Assembly: GCF_040939455.1 (NCBI RefSeq)
Contig: NC_134108.1
Coordinates: forward strand, 19,683,501-19,747,500
DNA length: 64,000 bases
Direction: 5' to 3'
Source of the DNA: Microcebus murinus
Lineage: Eukaryota; Chordata; Mammalia; Primates; Cheirogaleidae
The position numbers and the translations under genes were made by a program. The notes beneath the pieces are model-generated. The model did no database searches, was not told the origin of the DNA, and saw only the letters and a list, made by a program, of their open reading frames with translations. Shown piece after piece: positions 26,405-38,053 of the stretch (position 1 is its first letter; the number at the start of each line of letters is the position of its first letter).

Positions 26405-28017
26405 CTAAAGAGAAGAAAAGAAAACTCATTGGCTTCCATTCTCATTATTTAGTCTAAATCAATCATTTGTGGTAAGGAATGTCACTCATCCAAATCACCA
26501 AGGAAATAAAGTAAATTTTTGGATTTCCAGTCTCTAGAACATGTTTCTATCTGTTTATGAATGATGAGGAGACAAATATGCATGTCTGAAGATTTTCTTT
26601 AGTGTTTGAATATGAATGGAAAATGGTAGAGAAGGAAAGAGTTATATTTATCAGCTTATAAGAGTTATATTTAAGAGTTATGTTTACCAGTTATATTTAT
26701 CAGGTCAAAATTTTAAATACCAATTATATCATCAATAAGAAATGAATCTTAAAATTCCCTCACAAAGGTATTTTTTTTTTTACAATAAGCATTTTTATAC
26801 TTGGCTTAAACTAGTCATTAGGAACAAAAAAATTAAAAATGAAGAAATACCCTGTAATGAAGAACTAAATAAAACCTTGATCACAATGCATTCTTGAATG
26901 GAAACTGTTTTTAAATCTCTTGCTTAAGAATGACACTACACATTGACTTCCATTTGCACAATCTTAGAGGAGCGAAACTAGATAGTAAGCACTTTCTATG
27001 GGTCTAAGTAGAAAACATTTCCAGAATTTTCCATTCCATCAACATTGCTGGTGGAACTATGAACATAAATTATATCCATATGTACAGAAAAAAAAATTTT
27101 TTTTGATCAGCTTTGAAATGCCTATCCAGAAAAGGGGAAAAAAAAATTATAGGACAGGACTAACAGAATGAAAATGGAAACAAAATTAAAAGGTTATGTG
27201 AGGTTAATATTGTAAACTATTAAGTGCTGAGTAGCTTCTAAAATGACCTGCAAAATTATTTGCAAATCGATCTGAAGGAAATCAATCTGTGTATACTACA
27301 GCCAGCTTACTTTTGCAAGGCAGCTACTGGTTTGAAACAACCACGTACACTAACAGTATCTGTTGACCCATCAGCACGGCTTGACAAATATGACTGACAT
27401 CTTTTCTTCTACAGGGAGTCTGTTTATTGCTGAGTACTTCCTTGGCAGATGGCCAATTTCCCCTTTTCATTGGTAGAGACCCTGGTATTGTTAGTACATG
27501 TTAGCAAGGTGCCTTGTGAAAAATACTGTTTCTCAGTCTGTCTTGCAGATGGTAGTGACCAGTACAAGTCCAAGTCACTGGGTAGGGTATCTAGTTGGGA
27601 TTTCAAGGGACTGATTCAGTTGTAAAGAGGCAAGCTCCCACTTCCTCCTTCCTGGAAAAGGAACCTGACATCCAGGAGAGTAATGTTGTTACCATGAGAT
27701 GGCCTTGAAGATGGAAGCCACATGTTAGGGGTGACAGAGTATAAAGACAGGACTAGGGGCCCAAGTGAACACAGGGCAACCATATCAATCTTGGATTGCC
27801 TACTTCCACACTTTGTTTACATGAAAAAAAACAAAAACAAAAAACACACACAAACCTCTAATTTATTTATGCTACTATAAAGCAGTTATATGTGATCCTA
27901 ACTGAAAATAATTCCCAGCTTACAAAACATTCTGTAAATCTAAGATTTCATTAAAATTTAATTTGAAAGTAATTAGTGAAATTCTGTAGCGTATTTATAG
28001 AAGTTCAAAGAAAATGA

Positions 28018-28060
28018 ATATATATGTATACACATATATACACACACACATACATATATT
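28018..28060. repeat. Mixed TATG/CA/TA microsatellite
   Basis: Alternating purine-pyrimidine tract (TATATATGTATACACATATA then CACACACACATACATATAT). It is low complexity, with Z-DNA-forming potential. Confidence 0.8.
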
Positions 28061-28904
28061 AAGCAGGAGCTTGATAGTCTAAAGTTAAGTTTATTCTATT
28101 ATACAATGCAAATACTCCTCTATCTTTATTTCTGTACTTGCTTGGCTTATCATTCTTCCTGTAACCTCAGAGAAAGAGGTATCCCTTTATAACTAAGAGC
28201 AATTCAGACCTATTTTACTTTGGCCCCATTTTAATATTAGGATTGTTCTTACATTCATTCCCTTGGTGCATTAATCTTTACGCAACAATTAAGTCACCAT
28301 TAGTTTGAAGAAATGTTTGCTTGGCCTTATCTCTAAACCAGGTATCAACTATAGACATATTTCACTTTCATTCAGAAACTAAAAATTTTAGATGTACTAT
28401 ATTCTCAATATAGAAGACTGAGGAAACTATATGCAAATAAAAGGAAGATAATATATTATCTACCATTTTGCCATTTTCAATGTCTTGACATATTTTCAAG
28501 TTAGAGCTAGATTTCTTGAGCAAGTTGTTGGCACAAAATGACCTACTCATTTTCCTGATCCTGAACCTGCCTCCCATCCTTATCATGGTACAGAAAGCGT
28601 TCTAAAATTCCCAAAGACTTCTGATTCAAAGGTCTGTTCTCACATAAGATCTTTAGCATTTCTCTGCTGCACTTAACACGCACTTCTACCATCTTTCTAA
28701 AGCCTTCTCTTTGATTTCCACACTATGCTTCTTTACTTCTCTTACAAATACTGCTCATCTTTCTCTCCCTTTTATGTACCTCTTTTCAATCCTTCCTTCT
28801 ACTGAGCGACATCATTGTCCAGGTTTTTCTGGTATTTTTGCTTAATGGAAAAGTTCAATGATGTACTCATAGGCTTAGCTACTATCCTACTAATGATGTT
28901 ACTG

Positions 28905-29130
28905 GTAAAGAGCTAATATTTACTGGATGCCTAGATAGGTACTGCCCTAGATACTTTTCATGTAGTAACTTCTCCTATGAGGAAACACTCTTTAAATTTG
29001 AAGTTGAAGAAACTCAGGTTCAGGAAGGTCAAGTAACTTATTCAAAGACTCAGAGCTAAACAGTAGATCCATGATGCAAAGCGGCCCGACTCCAGAGCTA
29101 GATCTCAACACACTGTCGCCTGCATATCCT
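28905..29130 (-). mobile_element. MIR SINE
   Basis: AATATTTACTGGATGCCTAG, GAAACTCAGGTTCAGGAAGG, and TCAAGTAACTTATTCAAAGA then ATCCATGATGCAAAGC follow the antisense MIR core order, ending near GACTCCAGAGCTAGA. Confidence 0.75.
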
Positions 29131-29741
29131 GTTCAACCTTGGTCTCTGACCACCGTTCAGCTTCACATCTTCATCATGCAGCTGAATTTTATAATAATAT
29201 GAAAAATGTAAATACTGAAATTTGACAATTAACATTGTTCACCCTTTATAATTGTTCTTTCATAGTTTTCTTATGAAATATTTGAAGTTCATTCAAAAGT
29301 AAAAAGAATAATATAATAAACATCCATGTACCTACAACTCAGCTGTTAAATATTAATATTTTGCTACAGTTACTTAAGGTCATTTTTTATTCAAGAAATA
29401 AATCTTTTAAGGTCATTCAAATATTACTATTCTTTAGAGTTTTTTGTTCTGTCCTTCACTCTCCATGTTCACAGTCTCTGAGAAATCTGGTCCCTCATGA
29501 CATCTCTAGGCTACACCAATGGCTACATATGACAGATTTTATATAAGCCAGTCTCTTCCCAATTCCACTAACCTGGATATTTCTTGTGGTTTCACATAAC
29601 AGTTCATATCCAGTATGATATTTTTGATCTAATAATTAATGTCCTAAATGAATTGTTATTTTCAGTATAACTTAATTTCTTCTTAATATTAAATCCTTCC
29701 TCTCCTAAAAAAATCTAACCTGCTTTTTAAAACCACCTTGA

Positions 29742-30047
29742 GGCTGGGCGCAGTGGCTCACGCCTGTAATCCTAGCACCCTGGGAGGCCAAGGAGGAAGG
29801 ATTGCTTGAGGTCAGGAGTTCAAGACCAGCCTGAGCAAGAGCGAGACTCTGTCTCTGCTAAAAATAAAAAAATTAGCTGGGCATGGTGGCACGTGTGTGT
29901 AGACCCAGCTACTCAGGAGGCTGAGGCGGGAGGATCACTTGAGCCTAGGAGTTTGACGTTGCAGTGAGCTATGATGATGCCATTGCACTCCACCTGGGGT
30001 GACAAAGCAAGACTCTATCTCAAAAAAATAAATAAATATATAAAAAT
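29742..30047 (+). mobile_element. Alu SINE with near-perfect TSD
   Basis: It starts GGCTGGGCGCAGTGGCTCAC, lacks the lemur-type mid-linker insertion, and ends in an A-rich tail with TAAA units. It is flanked by AAAACCACCTTGA (29729-29741) and AAAACCACTTTGA (30048-30060), one mismatch in 13 bp. It is older than the copies at 18782 and 50975. Confidence 0.93.
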
Positions 30048-30069
30048 AAAACCACTTTGATTAGGAGCA

Positions 30070-30310
30070 CAAAAGATTCGGATTCCAGAATCAAAGAGAT
30101 CCAGATTTGAATCTCGACTCTGACTCTGCTCATTGGACATTTGGCCTTGGACAAGTTGCCTAATCTTTGAGTCCTAGTTCCTTAATGTGAAAACAGAGAT
30201 AATACTCCCAATCTTACAGAGTTTTTATGAAGAGAAAAAAAAATAACAAATGCAACACATTTTAGCACAATGTCTGGCATATAGTAAACAAAAAATGGCA
30301 GTAATTATTA
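30070..30310 (+). mobile_element. MIR SINE
   Basis: GATTAGGAGCACAAAAGATT, GATTTGAATCTCGACTCTGA, CCTTGGACAAGTTGCCTAAT, and the 3' end with AATGTCTGGCATATAGTAAA follow the sense MIR order closely. It sits directly beyond the Alu target site. Confidence 0.85.
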
Positions 30311-31652
30311 GCTCTGATAATTCTGTCTCTCTCATGTGGATTATCTTCCCAGCAGTATCCTGAGGTTGCCACATTCCAGCTATTTCCTCTCCTGTGTCTC
30401 TATGTCCACCAGGCACTTCTAACTTAGCTATTCCAAGAAACCTGCTGTACGTGAACTGTCTCTTTCCCATCTTCCTCCTTGTGACGCCTGCCTGTCACTT
30501 CCACAGGGCCACCCACTATCTTGGCTCTCCACCAGGCTTATGATGACTCTTCTTCACACTAACTGCCTGCCTTTCCATCCTCCTAGGACACATAGTGGCA
30601 AGGCCCTCTGAAATGATATCACTTTAGATAGTGTCCCCAATTACATCATAATGTATGAGACAAGAGGAAATTTAAATTCCATTTCTTATGTTAGCCACTC
30701 ACAGAGAATGCAATGATATGCTTCATACAAACTATTATGCTGACAAAGCCAGTCAAATGAAAGCAATTTTGTTTAATTCAAGATACCGACACTGACACTA
30801 TGTATTAATACAACAACCACCAATCCTAGCCCTCCTGACTGGAGGATCACCATCTTAGCTAATTCCTCTTCAGGTATGAATGAAACCTACATATTTTAAA
30901 ACCTCGAATTCCTCTGCTGAGTAGGCTTACGTTGTTTCATACCAGATTTCCAAATCAAATGGGGGCTATTTTCTAGATTTCCCTGGAAGAGAAATACAGT
31001 ATATTCTAAGAGGTCAAATGCATCCTTTAAGATCAAAGGACCAGGATGGTCATGGAACTTCATCTTAGGACAAACACAGACTTTGCCCAGTCTGCTTTGG
31101 GGTCACAAATCGATGAGTCTGACACAATGATTACATCAAAGTGTGGCATTTAGTGATGCTCCTCATGAGAAGGTGAACAGTAGGGTTACTGTATTCCACA
31201 ACAAACTTGGCAGAAGTAACACAAAGTAACTTGATTACTTCTCAATTATTATTTAAATGTTGCTTCCTGCTTTACTAAGTTTGACCTCATAGATCTCAGA
31301 ATATCCATCGAAATTCCATAAGGCCTAAATATTTATCATCAGTCATGCAATTATTGTGCATGAACATTTGTGTGTCCTAAGTACATAAAAATTCATAAAA
31401 ATCTCTGGTTCTTGACCAAAGTAGTATAAATAACAATACTATTTAATACTACCACTAATAATAATAATACAATAAGCTTCATGTAGTGGTTATAAGAAAG
31501 AATGCCATTTTTAGACAGAGAAAATATAATGAACACCTTCTCTATTTAGGTACAAACCTTTGAATGGGAAATAGAAATGGATGCTGGGCAAACCACTGAG
31601 ATTACACAAATGGAAAAGAAAATAGTCCACTGCCAGCACTAGTACATCTCAC

Positions 31653-31819
31653 CTGAATCCAACAATAGGACATTCTTTACAGATGTTGCATTTGGCCTGA
31701 TGTTTTGCAGTCTCAGCTGCTGCCACTCGATGTAAGACCGGCAGCCAAACCATGGACTGTGGTTCCAAACGCATCCAGTCTATAAACTCTTTCACACTTA
31801 TCTCAGGCTTGTTGTTATT
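31653..31819 (-). CDS. UTRN: UTRN exon (DMD exon 68 equivalent), EF2 end and first half of ZZ zinc finger
   Basis: This 167-bp exon starts on a codon boundary with [20 protein letters not shown] and continues [20 protein letters not shown], then [15 protein letters not shown], ending two bases into an Arg codon. KCNICKEC gives the first zinc-ligand cysteines of the ZZ domain, which stabilises binding to beta-dystroglycan. The position WM-R-LEP is Arg. I recall human utrophin having His there and dystrophin Arg. The donor is TTCAG|gtgaga and the acceptor is accag|AATAAC. The domain is completed by the next exon. Confidence 0.98.
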
Positions 31820-32924
31820 CTGGTGAAGAAACAAATATATTAAAAGTGGAGAAAATGTCTTCGCTTAAGCTGCAGCAAGTGTTGTCTCTTCATAATCTCT
31901 CTGAGACTCTATGCAGAAGGGGCAACTTATACAGCTCTTTCCAGGTCAGTGAAATCATAAAGGCTTTAAGGTTCTTCCAGGCAAGAAAATTCCAGACTCC
32001 ATAGCTTAAAAGTTGAAAAAGCAGAAATAGTTATACAGGAAGAAGAAAAGATCCCAACACCTTAATATAGTCAGATGTAAAAAAAAAAAAAAAAAAAACC
32101 ACAAAACAAAAGCAAAAACCCAAACCACACAATTCTAGGTAATCTTTTCACATAAATACTTTAATTCGATAAAACCTCTTCATCTAAGACACTAAAAATT
32201 TGTGAAAGTAAAGATTCACTGATAACTTTACAAGCTTGAAGGCCATTATAAATGCTAAACAAAAGCTGTGATTTTTGTGTCGTTTGCTCCAGTCCTGTTA
32301 CATCATCACTCTGGAACCATTCTGCTATGAAGAATGCACATTGCAGAATTTTCAAATTTATCATGGTAAATTATAGGAAACTTCTCGATCTCTCTTCAAA
32401 TCTTAATATCATACTAAGTGACTTTCTTATGTACAAAGTTAAATTTCTACCAACATCATTCTCCTGCTGTTGTTGAGGTCATTCTATGAAACAACACGTG
32501 TGACTATAAATCACAGTTAGAATTTTCATGTGATATTTTTTGTATTTCTAAAATAAGAAAAAAAGGCCATTATAAAATGTAATAACCCATGACATCAATT
32601 CTCCTCAAAGATATAGTGTGAGCATTTTTTTTTCCTCAGCAATGATAAATCACTGGCTGTGCTTTGGCAAAATGTCCGTAGGCTCGTACTTCATGCATAT
32701 GCATAACACCAGTAGTAACATTTCTAAAATGCCTTTATACACAGTAAACATTAAAAAGGAACTAAAATGCTTTCCCAGTTTAAAATTAGTAACTTAAGAT
32801 AGTATAAAACTTTGTACATCATTCTTCTTTTGTATGTATATTCTCAAAGAAAATACTGCTATTTTAATAATATCTTTAATTTATATTTAAAAAAAATGTT
32901 ACCTAGAAATAACTCAGGCCATTT

Positions 32925-32986
32925 TTATTTGTTTATTTAACAAATATTTATTAAAGTAGCTATGTGGTTTAAGGTACCATGCACAG
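32925..32986 (-). mobile_element. L2 3'-end fragment (left piece)
   Basis: TTATTTAACAAATATTTATT followed by a diverged version of the 'gtgccaggcact' segment is an antisense L2 terminus. It is cut off at the LTR insertion and resumes at 33358. Confidence 0.6.
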
Positions 32987-32991
32987 GGATA

Positions 32992-33352
32992 TGCTATGGT
33001 CTGAATGTTTGTGTTCTCCCAAAATTCATATATTAAAACCTAACTCCCAAGGGGATGGTATTAGGTGGTGGACCCTTTGGCAGGTGTTTAGGTGATAAGG
33101 GTGGAGCCCCCATGAATAGGATTAGTGCCCTTATAAAAGAGGCCCAAGGGAGCTCATTCACTCCTTCCACCATGTAAGGGCACAGCAGGAGGGCTCGAAT
33201 AAATCAGAAAACAGGCCCTGATCAAATACCCAATCTGTTGGCACCTTGATCTTGGACTGCTCAGCCTCCAGATCATGAAAAATAAATTTATGTTGTTTAT
33301 AAGCCACCCAGTTTATGGCATTCCGTCATAGCAGCCTGAATGGACTAAGACA
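32992..33352 (+). mobile_element. Solo MLT1-group MaLR LTR, 361 bp, 5-bp TSD
   Basis: It runs from TGCTATGGTCTGAATG to TGGACTAAGACA, with the usual TG...CA ends, the internal GGTGGAGCCCCCATGAATAG and CACCTTGATCTTGGACTGCT segments, and the polyadenylation-like AAATAAATTT. The 5-bp duplication GGATA flanks it at 32987-32991 and 33353-33357. It is a clean solo LTR with no viral coding sequence. Confidence 0.9.
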
Positions 33353-33357
33353 GGATA

Positions 33358-33790
33358 TAACAGTAAAAAGATAGACACAATCTTTGTCTTCATGGAGCTT
33401 AGGTTCGGATAGAAGAAACAAATACTAAACAATGAATTCTACAATTAAGTATGCAATTATAATTGTAATGAGCATGAGAAGGAAGAGGTGAAGGATATTA
33501 ATGTGAACACAGTAGAGAAACATACCTCATCTGAAGGGATAAGAGAAAGATTTCAGGAGGATGCGAGAGTGAAGCTAAAACTTAAACACTGAATGAGGAT
33601 CAGGGATGAGAAGGGAGAGAGGGCAGAGAAGAAGGAGGAGAATTCCAAACATGGGGCACAGGTCCAATGCACTCAAGCGGGAGTCAAGGAACTAAAACTG
33701 CCAGCTGGAAAGCAGAGAGCCAGGGGAGGGGTGGCAAATGGGGAGGCCGGGGGAAAAGGAAAACAGCAATCTCATAGCACAGGTTAAAGA
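33358..33790 (-). mobile_element. L2 fragment (right piece)
   Basis: ACAATCTTTGTCTTCATGGA then GCTTAGGTTCGG, and downstream GAATTCCAAACATGGGGCAC, follow the antisense L2 3' order. It continues the piece that ends at 32986. Confidence 0.6.
33723..33753 (+). other. G-rich tract, possible G-quadruplex
   Basis: Four G4-5 runs (GGGGAGGGG, GGGG, GGGGG) with loops of 1, 8 and 5 nt occur on the non-coding (template) strand, about 260 bp downstream of the exon 67 donor. One loop exceeds the usual 7-nt limit. Confidence 0.35.
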
Positions 33791-34009
33791 TTTTAGATCA
33801 ATCCAAAGAAAAACACTAAGTCTCCTTGCAGGGGTCACTATTCCTTGAATCAAATATGCCTTAAGAAATAAAATACAAATGTACGGAATGGTATGCAAAG
33901 TCTTCCACCATTTGGCTTCAGCACGAACTCCCTACTCCATCTCTTGGAACCTCCTAACACCCTTCTCCAACACATGCTATAGCTGTATGACGCTGATCTT
34001 TGTGCTTAC

Positions 34010-34167
34010 CTGTTGGAAGCAGCTGCGAACACTAGGCTCGATATTACTGCCTCCGAAAGCCGCCACTTCTCCCAGCTGCCGGGGGATCTGGATGGCATCA
34101 TGAAGCAACAGGCCCAGCTGCCTCTGGTCACACATTTCTGTGGGCCCCGACACTTCCTTAAAGAGAA
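34010..34167 (-). CDS. UTRN: UTRN exon (DMD exon 67 equivalent), EF-hand-like region 2
   Basis: This 158-bp exon equals DMD exon 67 in length. It encodes [20 protein letters not shown], then [20 protein letters not shown] and [12 protein letters not shown], and ends on a codon boundary. It forms the second EF-hand-like unit (EF2) of the cysteine-rich dystroglycan-binding module. The stretch [19 protein letters not shown] is highly conserved in the family, while [10 protein letters not shown] separates utrophin from dystrophin. The acceptor is ttctgcag-like (cag|TTCTC) at 34168 and the donor is CAACAG|gtaagc. Two opposite-strand ORFs over this exon are antisense shadows. Confidence 0.98.
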
Positions 34168-36764
34168 CTGCAAGGAGAAGCAAGAGGGTAGCTTCCATCT
34201 GCCCACAGTGTTCTTTTACTTAAAATATATCTTTGGTAATGTGGACTGAATTATGAGGATTAAAAAAAAAATTCAGGAGGACATGAATCAGATTATTTGT
34301 CTCCTAAATTCTAATGATCTTAATATTCTGTGTGTCTGCACTTGAGAACTAGTTAACCACATGCTCCTGAAGATAATCTTGTATGCATACATATCAATAG
34401 ATCAATAAAGACAAATTTGCTTTTTAAATAGTTACAATAAATGCACGTGGGTTAATTTTATAGTCTTCATAGGGATTTTCCCTTCTTATCGAGGAAGATT
34501 ATGAGCCAAAACAAATCTTCCTTCATGACTTGTCAAAGGAATAAATGTGCCTTAAATAGCAAACCTTTAAATTTCAACAGATTTACCAATTTTTTGTGCT
34601 CACTCTTATTCAATATTCTATTAAATATATATGTTTTTGACTTCTTTTAAAGACTTCTATGCTCAAATCTAGTTTATGTAATAAACATTTAAAAAGGCCA
34701 AGAAATTGTACTTTTTCTTTTTAGGGCCAGTCTCTCATTCCCTATTAGATATAAAAATTATTTTTGTTTTACTTCATGTAATCAAATACATTTACTCAAA
34801 TTTTAAGGACTTATTAACAAAACTTTGTGCATATTTTCATATAGTTTTTTAGGCTTTTCCATTCATAAAAAACAATGATCTATTTTAGAAATTTCTTAAT
34901 TCAGTAAAATTAAAACTCCTCTCTACTTTGCAGTATTGGTTTATCTTCTGTTCCCCATATGCAATATTTTGAAGATTAAAATTATTACAGTATTTCCAAC
35001 AATAAGGTTAATGTACTAAGGTGCTACTTTTGGAATAGGGAAGTTTCAAAGAAAAACAACCCACTTCATTACAGAAATTAACACTCTTAGGAATTTTCAA
35101 GGTCTAAAAATTTAAGAGCACACAAAATGTAAATGTTCTTCATATGAAGTTTTCCAAGAATAGAAGAAAGGAGAGTAAATATTTATTTGATTCTGAAACA
35201 CATTTTAAAACAATACCTGATAAATGAATGTCAGATCAATATGTATCATTCTCTCTCTTTTTTTTAAGGGGAATAATGTTAAATCTAACACTGTCAACAG
35301 GGAATTTTGAAACTACTGAACAAAGCTCAGTGATATTGACACAGTAATTACAATGAAATATGGCTTTAATCATAAGCACGCATAAGGAAAGCAAATGCAA
35401 TTAAGATAAATTTAATTTTTATTATTATTTTTTCACTTAGATTTGGTTAGAGCTCTACTTGTTTTTTTTCATTTTTTAAAAATAAGACTATCATAGCCAA
35501 AATTATTTATCTAGGAGTCTTATTATGATGCTCATTTTAAACCTGTTTCTGGAAAGAGGCTTATTAAGTAAATACAAAGTTGATATATATGTATAATAAT
35601 CTTTACAGAGGAGTGCACATTTTCAGCAAGATCAATTGTGCCCAACTTTCCTCTTTTGAGGCAAATAGCTATTCTATTATGCCACTGCTAAGGCAAAACT
35701 ACTCATAAAACATAAGGAGAAAAGTGTTCTTTAAACAATTGACATATTTTTAAAATCTTTAAAAAGTTCACATTTTCAATGTTTATAGTCAGACATAGAA
35801 CTCAGTGTTCAGACGTGGAGGTGGGTCACAAGAAGAGAAAGCCATAATCTAAAACCCAAATCCCAATAAATCAGCACAGGAGAGATCTAAATGGCCATTC
35901 AAAAGGAGGCTTTGTAAATGTGTTTTCGATGAGGCAAGAAAACCATCCAGCTATAAACAGGAAGGCCAGAGTATTGTTAGAACCTGATCAAAGGATATTT
36001 TCAGCAAGCCACTAGGAGAGAGGTGTCAGGAGGGTGAATACACTTACACTGGCCATTGCAAAATCAACGTTCAGATGGATACCAAGCGACCCTGAATAGT
36101 GCCACTGAGTCTGAAGAGCAAATTGTCTTAAATGTTAACTCTAACAAAGGAAATAATAATGAGGAGGTGTTCTGATATCACTGGGGAAATCAAAACTGGA
36201 ATCAGAGTTGCTAAATGACCTCAAAATAAAAAGCAAAACAAAACCCCAGAACATCCCAGAGTTTGGATATCTCAGTAAAGATTTAGATTAAAGCTTGCCA
36301 CCCAGGAGATTTCCTATTTAATTAAGTCCCTAAAATTGCATACTTCATGGATTAAATGAAATATCGGAAATTTTCATTGCAGGGGCTTCTGCTTTCCTTG
36401 CCAAAATCTGAAAGTTTAATGTTGACTTATAGAAAATATAAGCTTTGAGGTTGAATTTGCATTTGTTTCAGAGTAAATGCAGCACTATAATGTAACTGTT
36501 ACTTTCACAGAACCCCAATTCTTTCAGGTGCATAAGAAAACTCTAAATTGCAGATGATAAGTGCTTTTCTAATTTTGGAGTACTGATGCTTTGTTAACAT
36601 TTTCATTTCCCTATCATTGTAGAAATGCTAAATTTTCAAGCTTTGGAAATTATATTCTTTTTCATAATTATGATGCTGAAGACAACTAAAGTTCTGGATA
36701 AAGTGCCACAAAACAAAAGCCTCGTGCAAAGCTTTCATTCTGCCTGGTTTACTAGGCTCTCATT

Positions 36765-36836
36765 CCATCAGGGCACCTCACCTCCTGATCCTACAATCAG
36801 CTTTTCATTTCACACAAATCCACATATCTTTTTACT
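36765..36836 (+). repeat. Short dispersed direct repeat, copy 1
   Basis: CCATCAGGGCACCTCACCTC through CTTTTCATTTCACACAAATC. It matches 37827-37894 over about 70 bp at roughly 84% identity, with a 24-bp perfect core. It is not part of any repeat family I know. Confidence 0.75.
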
Positions 36837-37184
36837 GACATGCTTGTCAAACTATATAGGAAAAACATGCTATCATGTTCTAGACCTGAAATTCAAAATC
36901 AAATAGCCTCACAGCGATCCCAGAAAATAACAGTTTTTAAAATGTATGCATGTTCACCTAAGGCACAAAACTTTAAAGTCTACAGGACCTGTGCTCAAAT
37001 ACTCTTTTGTTTTTTGTTATCTTTCCATTCATGAGATACCTTTAACCTTCTCCTACAAATATATGGATTTATTTGTAAGGAATCATCTGGCAATATGCAT
37101 GGCAGGACTGAATTGCTCACATTTTATGGACAAAATTAAATCAAAAGAGATGTTATAGTAGCTAAGAGTTTGGAGACTTAGCAG

Positions 37185-37440
37185 CAATTGCTATCATTTG
37201 TTCAACACCTGCTATTTCTAAGCACTTTACACATGCTATCTCTAATTCCTTTCCAAGCAGGAATTATGAGCTTCATTTTTCAGTTGAAGAAAGTTCACTA
37301 AATTTCCTGAACTGTGAAATGGGAGTAATATTACCTCTTAGTTGGCAGCATTCAATAGAATCATATAATCTGTCAAAGACACTCAGCTACTAAGAGGTAG
37401 AGATTTGAAGGCAGGTCTCCCAGTCCCTGTGCACAAGCCC
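37185..37440 (-). mobile_element. MIR SINE
   Basis: CATTTGTTCAACACCTGCTA, TCTAAGCACTTTACACATGC and CTTCATTTTTCAGTTGAAGA follow the antisense MIR order. The 3' part (AGACACTCAGCTACTAAGAG, GTAGAGATTTGAAGGCAGG) is separated from it by a short unrelated insertion. Confidence 0.75.
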
Positions 37441-37659
37441 CTTCCAATGCCAAGATGGCTTTCATGAACTGACAGCTAAAGGGACACCACTGATTTATTG
37501 GTTGAATATTAATAATAATACAAATTGAAAAAATTTTTATCACTTTTTATTTTGTCACAACTATAAAATATATTGATTTAGGCCTATCATCTATGTCCAT
37601 AAAGGTTCTAGACCATCTTAACTTTTTTTTTTTTTTTCTTTTAAGCCCTGGGAATACAC

Positions 37660-37815
37660 AGAAATAGAAAAAGTTTGGGCTTTGGAATAAAAATAAATCT
37701 AAGATCATAATTATAGCCCCATGACTTACTGGATTCTTAACTTACCTCAGCATTAATTTTCTCAGCTAGAAAATGAAATCCCAATGCTATATTATTCTAA
37801 GAATTAAATGAGATA
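37660..37815 (+). mobile_element. MIR SINE fragment
   Basis: TTTGGGCTTTGGAATAAAAA, CCCCATGACTTACTGGATTC and TTTTCTCAGCTAGAAAATGA follow the sense MIR order through to GAATTAAATGAGATATA. The end abuts the second copy of the local direct repeat. Confidence 0.7.
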
Positions 37816-37826
37816 TAATTTGTAGT

Positions 37827-37894
37827 CCATCAAGGCACCTCACCTCTTAGTCCCATAATAAGCTTTTCATTTCACACAAATCCAAACCTCTTTG
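37827..37894 (+). repeat. Short dispersed direct repeat, copy 2
   Basis: CCATCAAGGCACCTCACCTC through CTTTTCATTTCACACAAATC, the second copy of the block at 36765-36836. Confidence 0.75.
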
Positions 37895-38053
37895 CACTGT
37901 AACTCTTTATCTAACCTGGTACATACACAGTAAGGGTTAAAAAAAATGGAAACTATTATTACTAGCAAATCATATAAAGTTAAGTTCCTAATAAATTATT
38001 ATGATAATTATTATTACTAAAAACACTGTTGGTATATGAAAGGTCTTACATAC

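Larger units (their letters stand above)
26405..31652 (-). other. UTRN intron 68/69, inside the ZZ domain
   Basis: This 5.2-kb intron splits the ZZ zinc finger. It contains a CA/TA microsatellite (28018-28060), two MIR elements (28905-29130 and 30070-30310), an Alu (29742-30047) and L2-like C/T-rich pieces near 28620-28830. 26405-28000 and 30310-31650 hold nothing I recognise. Confidence 0.8.
31820..34009 (-). other. UTRN intron 67/68
   Basis: This 2.2-kb intron contains an old L2 (32925-33790) interrupted by a solo MLT1-group LTR (32992-33352). Two long A or A/C runs lie at 32080-32125. The sequence 33880-34000, next to the exon 67 donor, looks like another L2 scrap. A G-rich tract at 33723-33753 could form a quadruplex. 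Confidence 0.85.
34168..38053 (-). other. UTRN intron 66/67
   Basis: This 3.9-kb intron contains two MIR elements (37185-37440 minus and 37660-37815 plus) and a pair of about 70-bp direct repeats 1.06 kb apart (36765-36836 and 37827-37894). The stretch 34170-36720 is A+T-rich with nothing recognisable. Confidence 0.8.

Noticed and set aside
34013..34249. Plus-strand ORF opposite exon 67
   Set aside because: It is the antisense reading of a conserved coding exon and continues into intron. It has no independent support.
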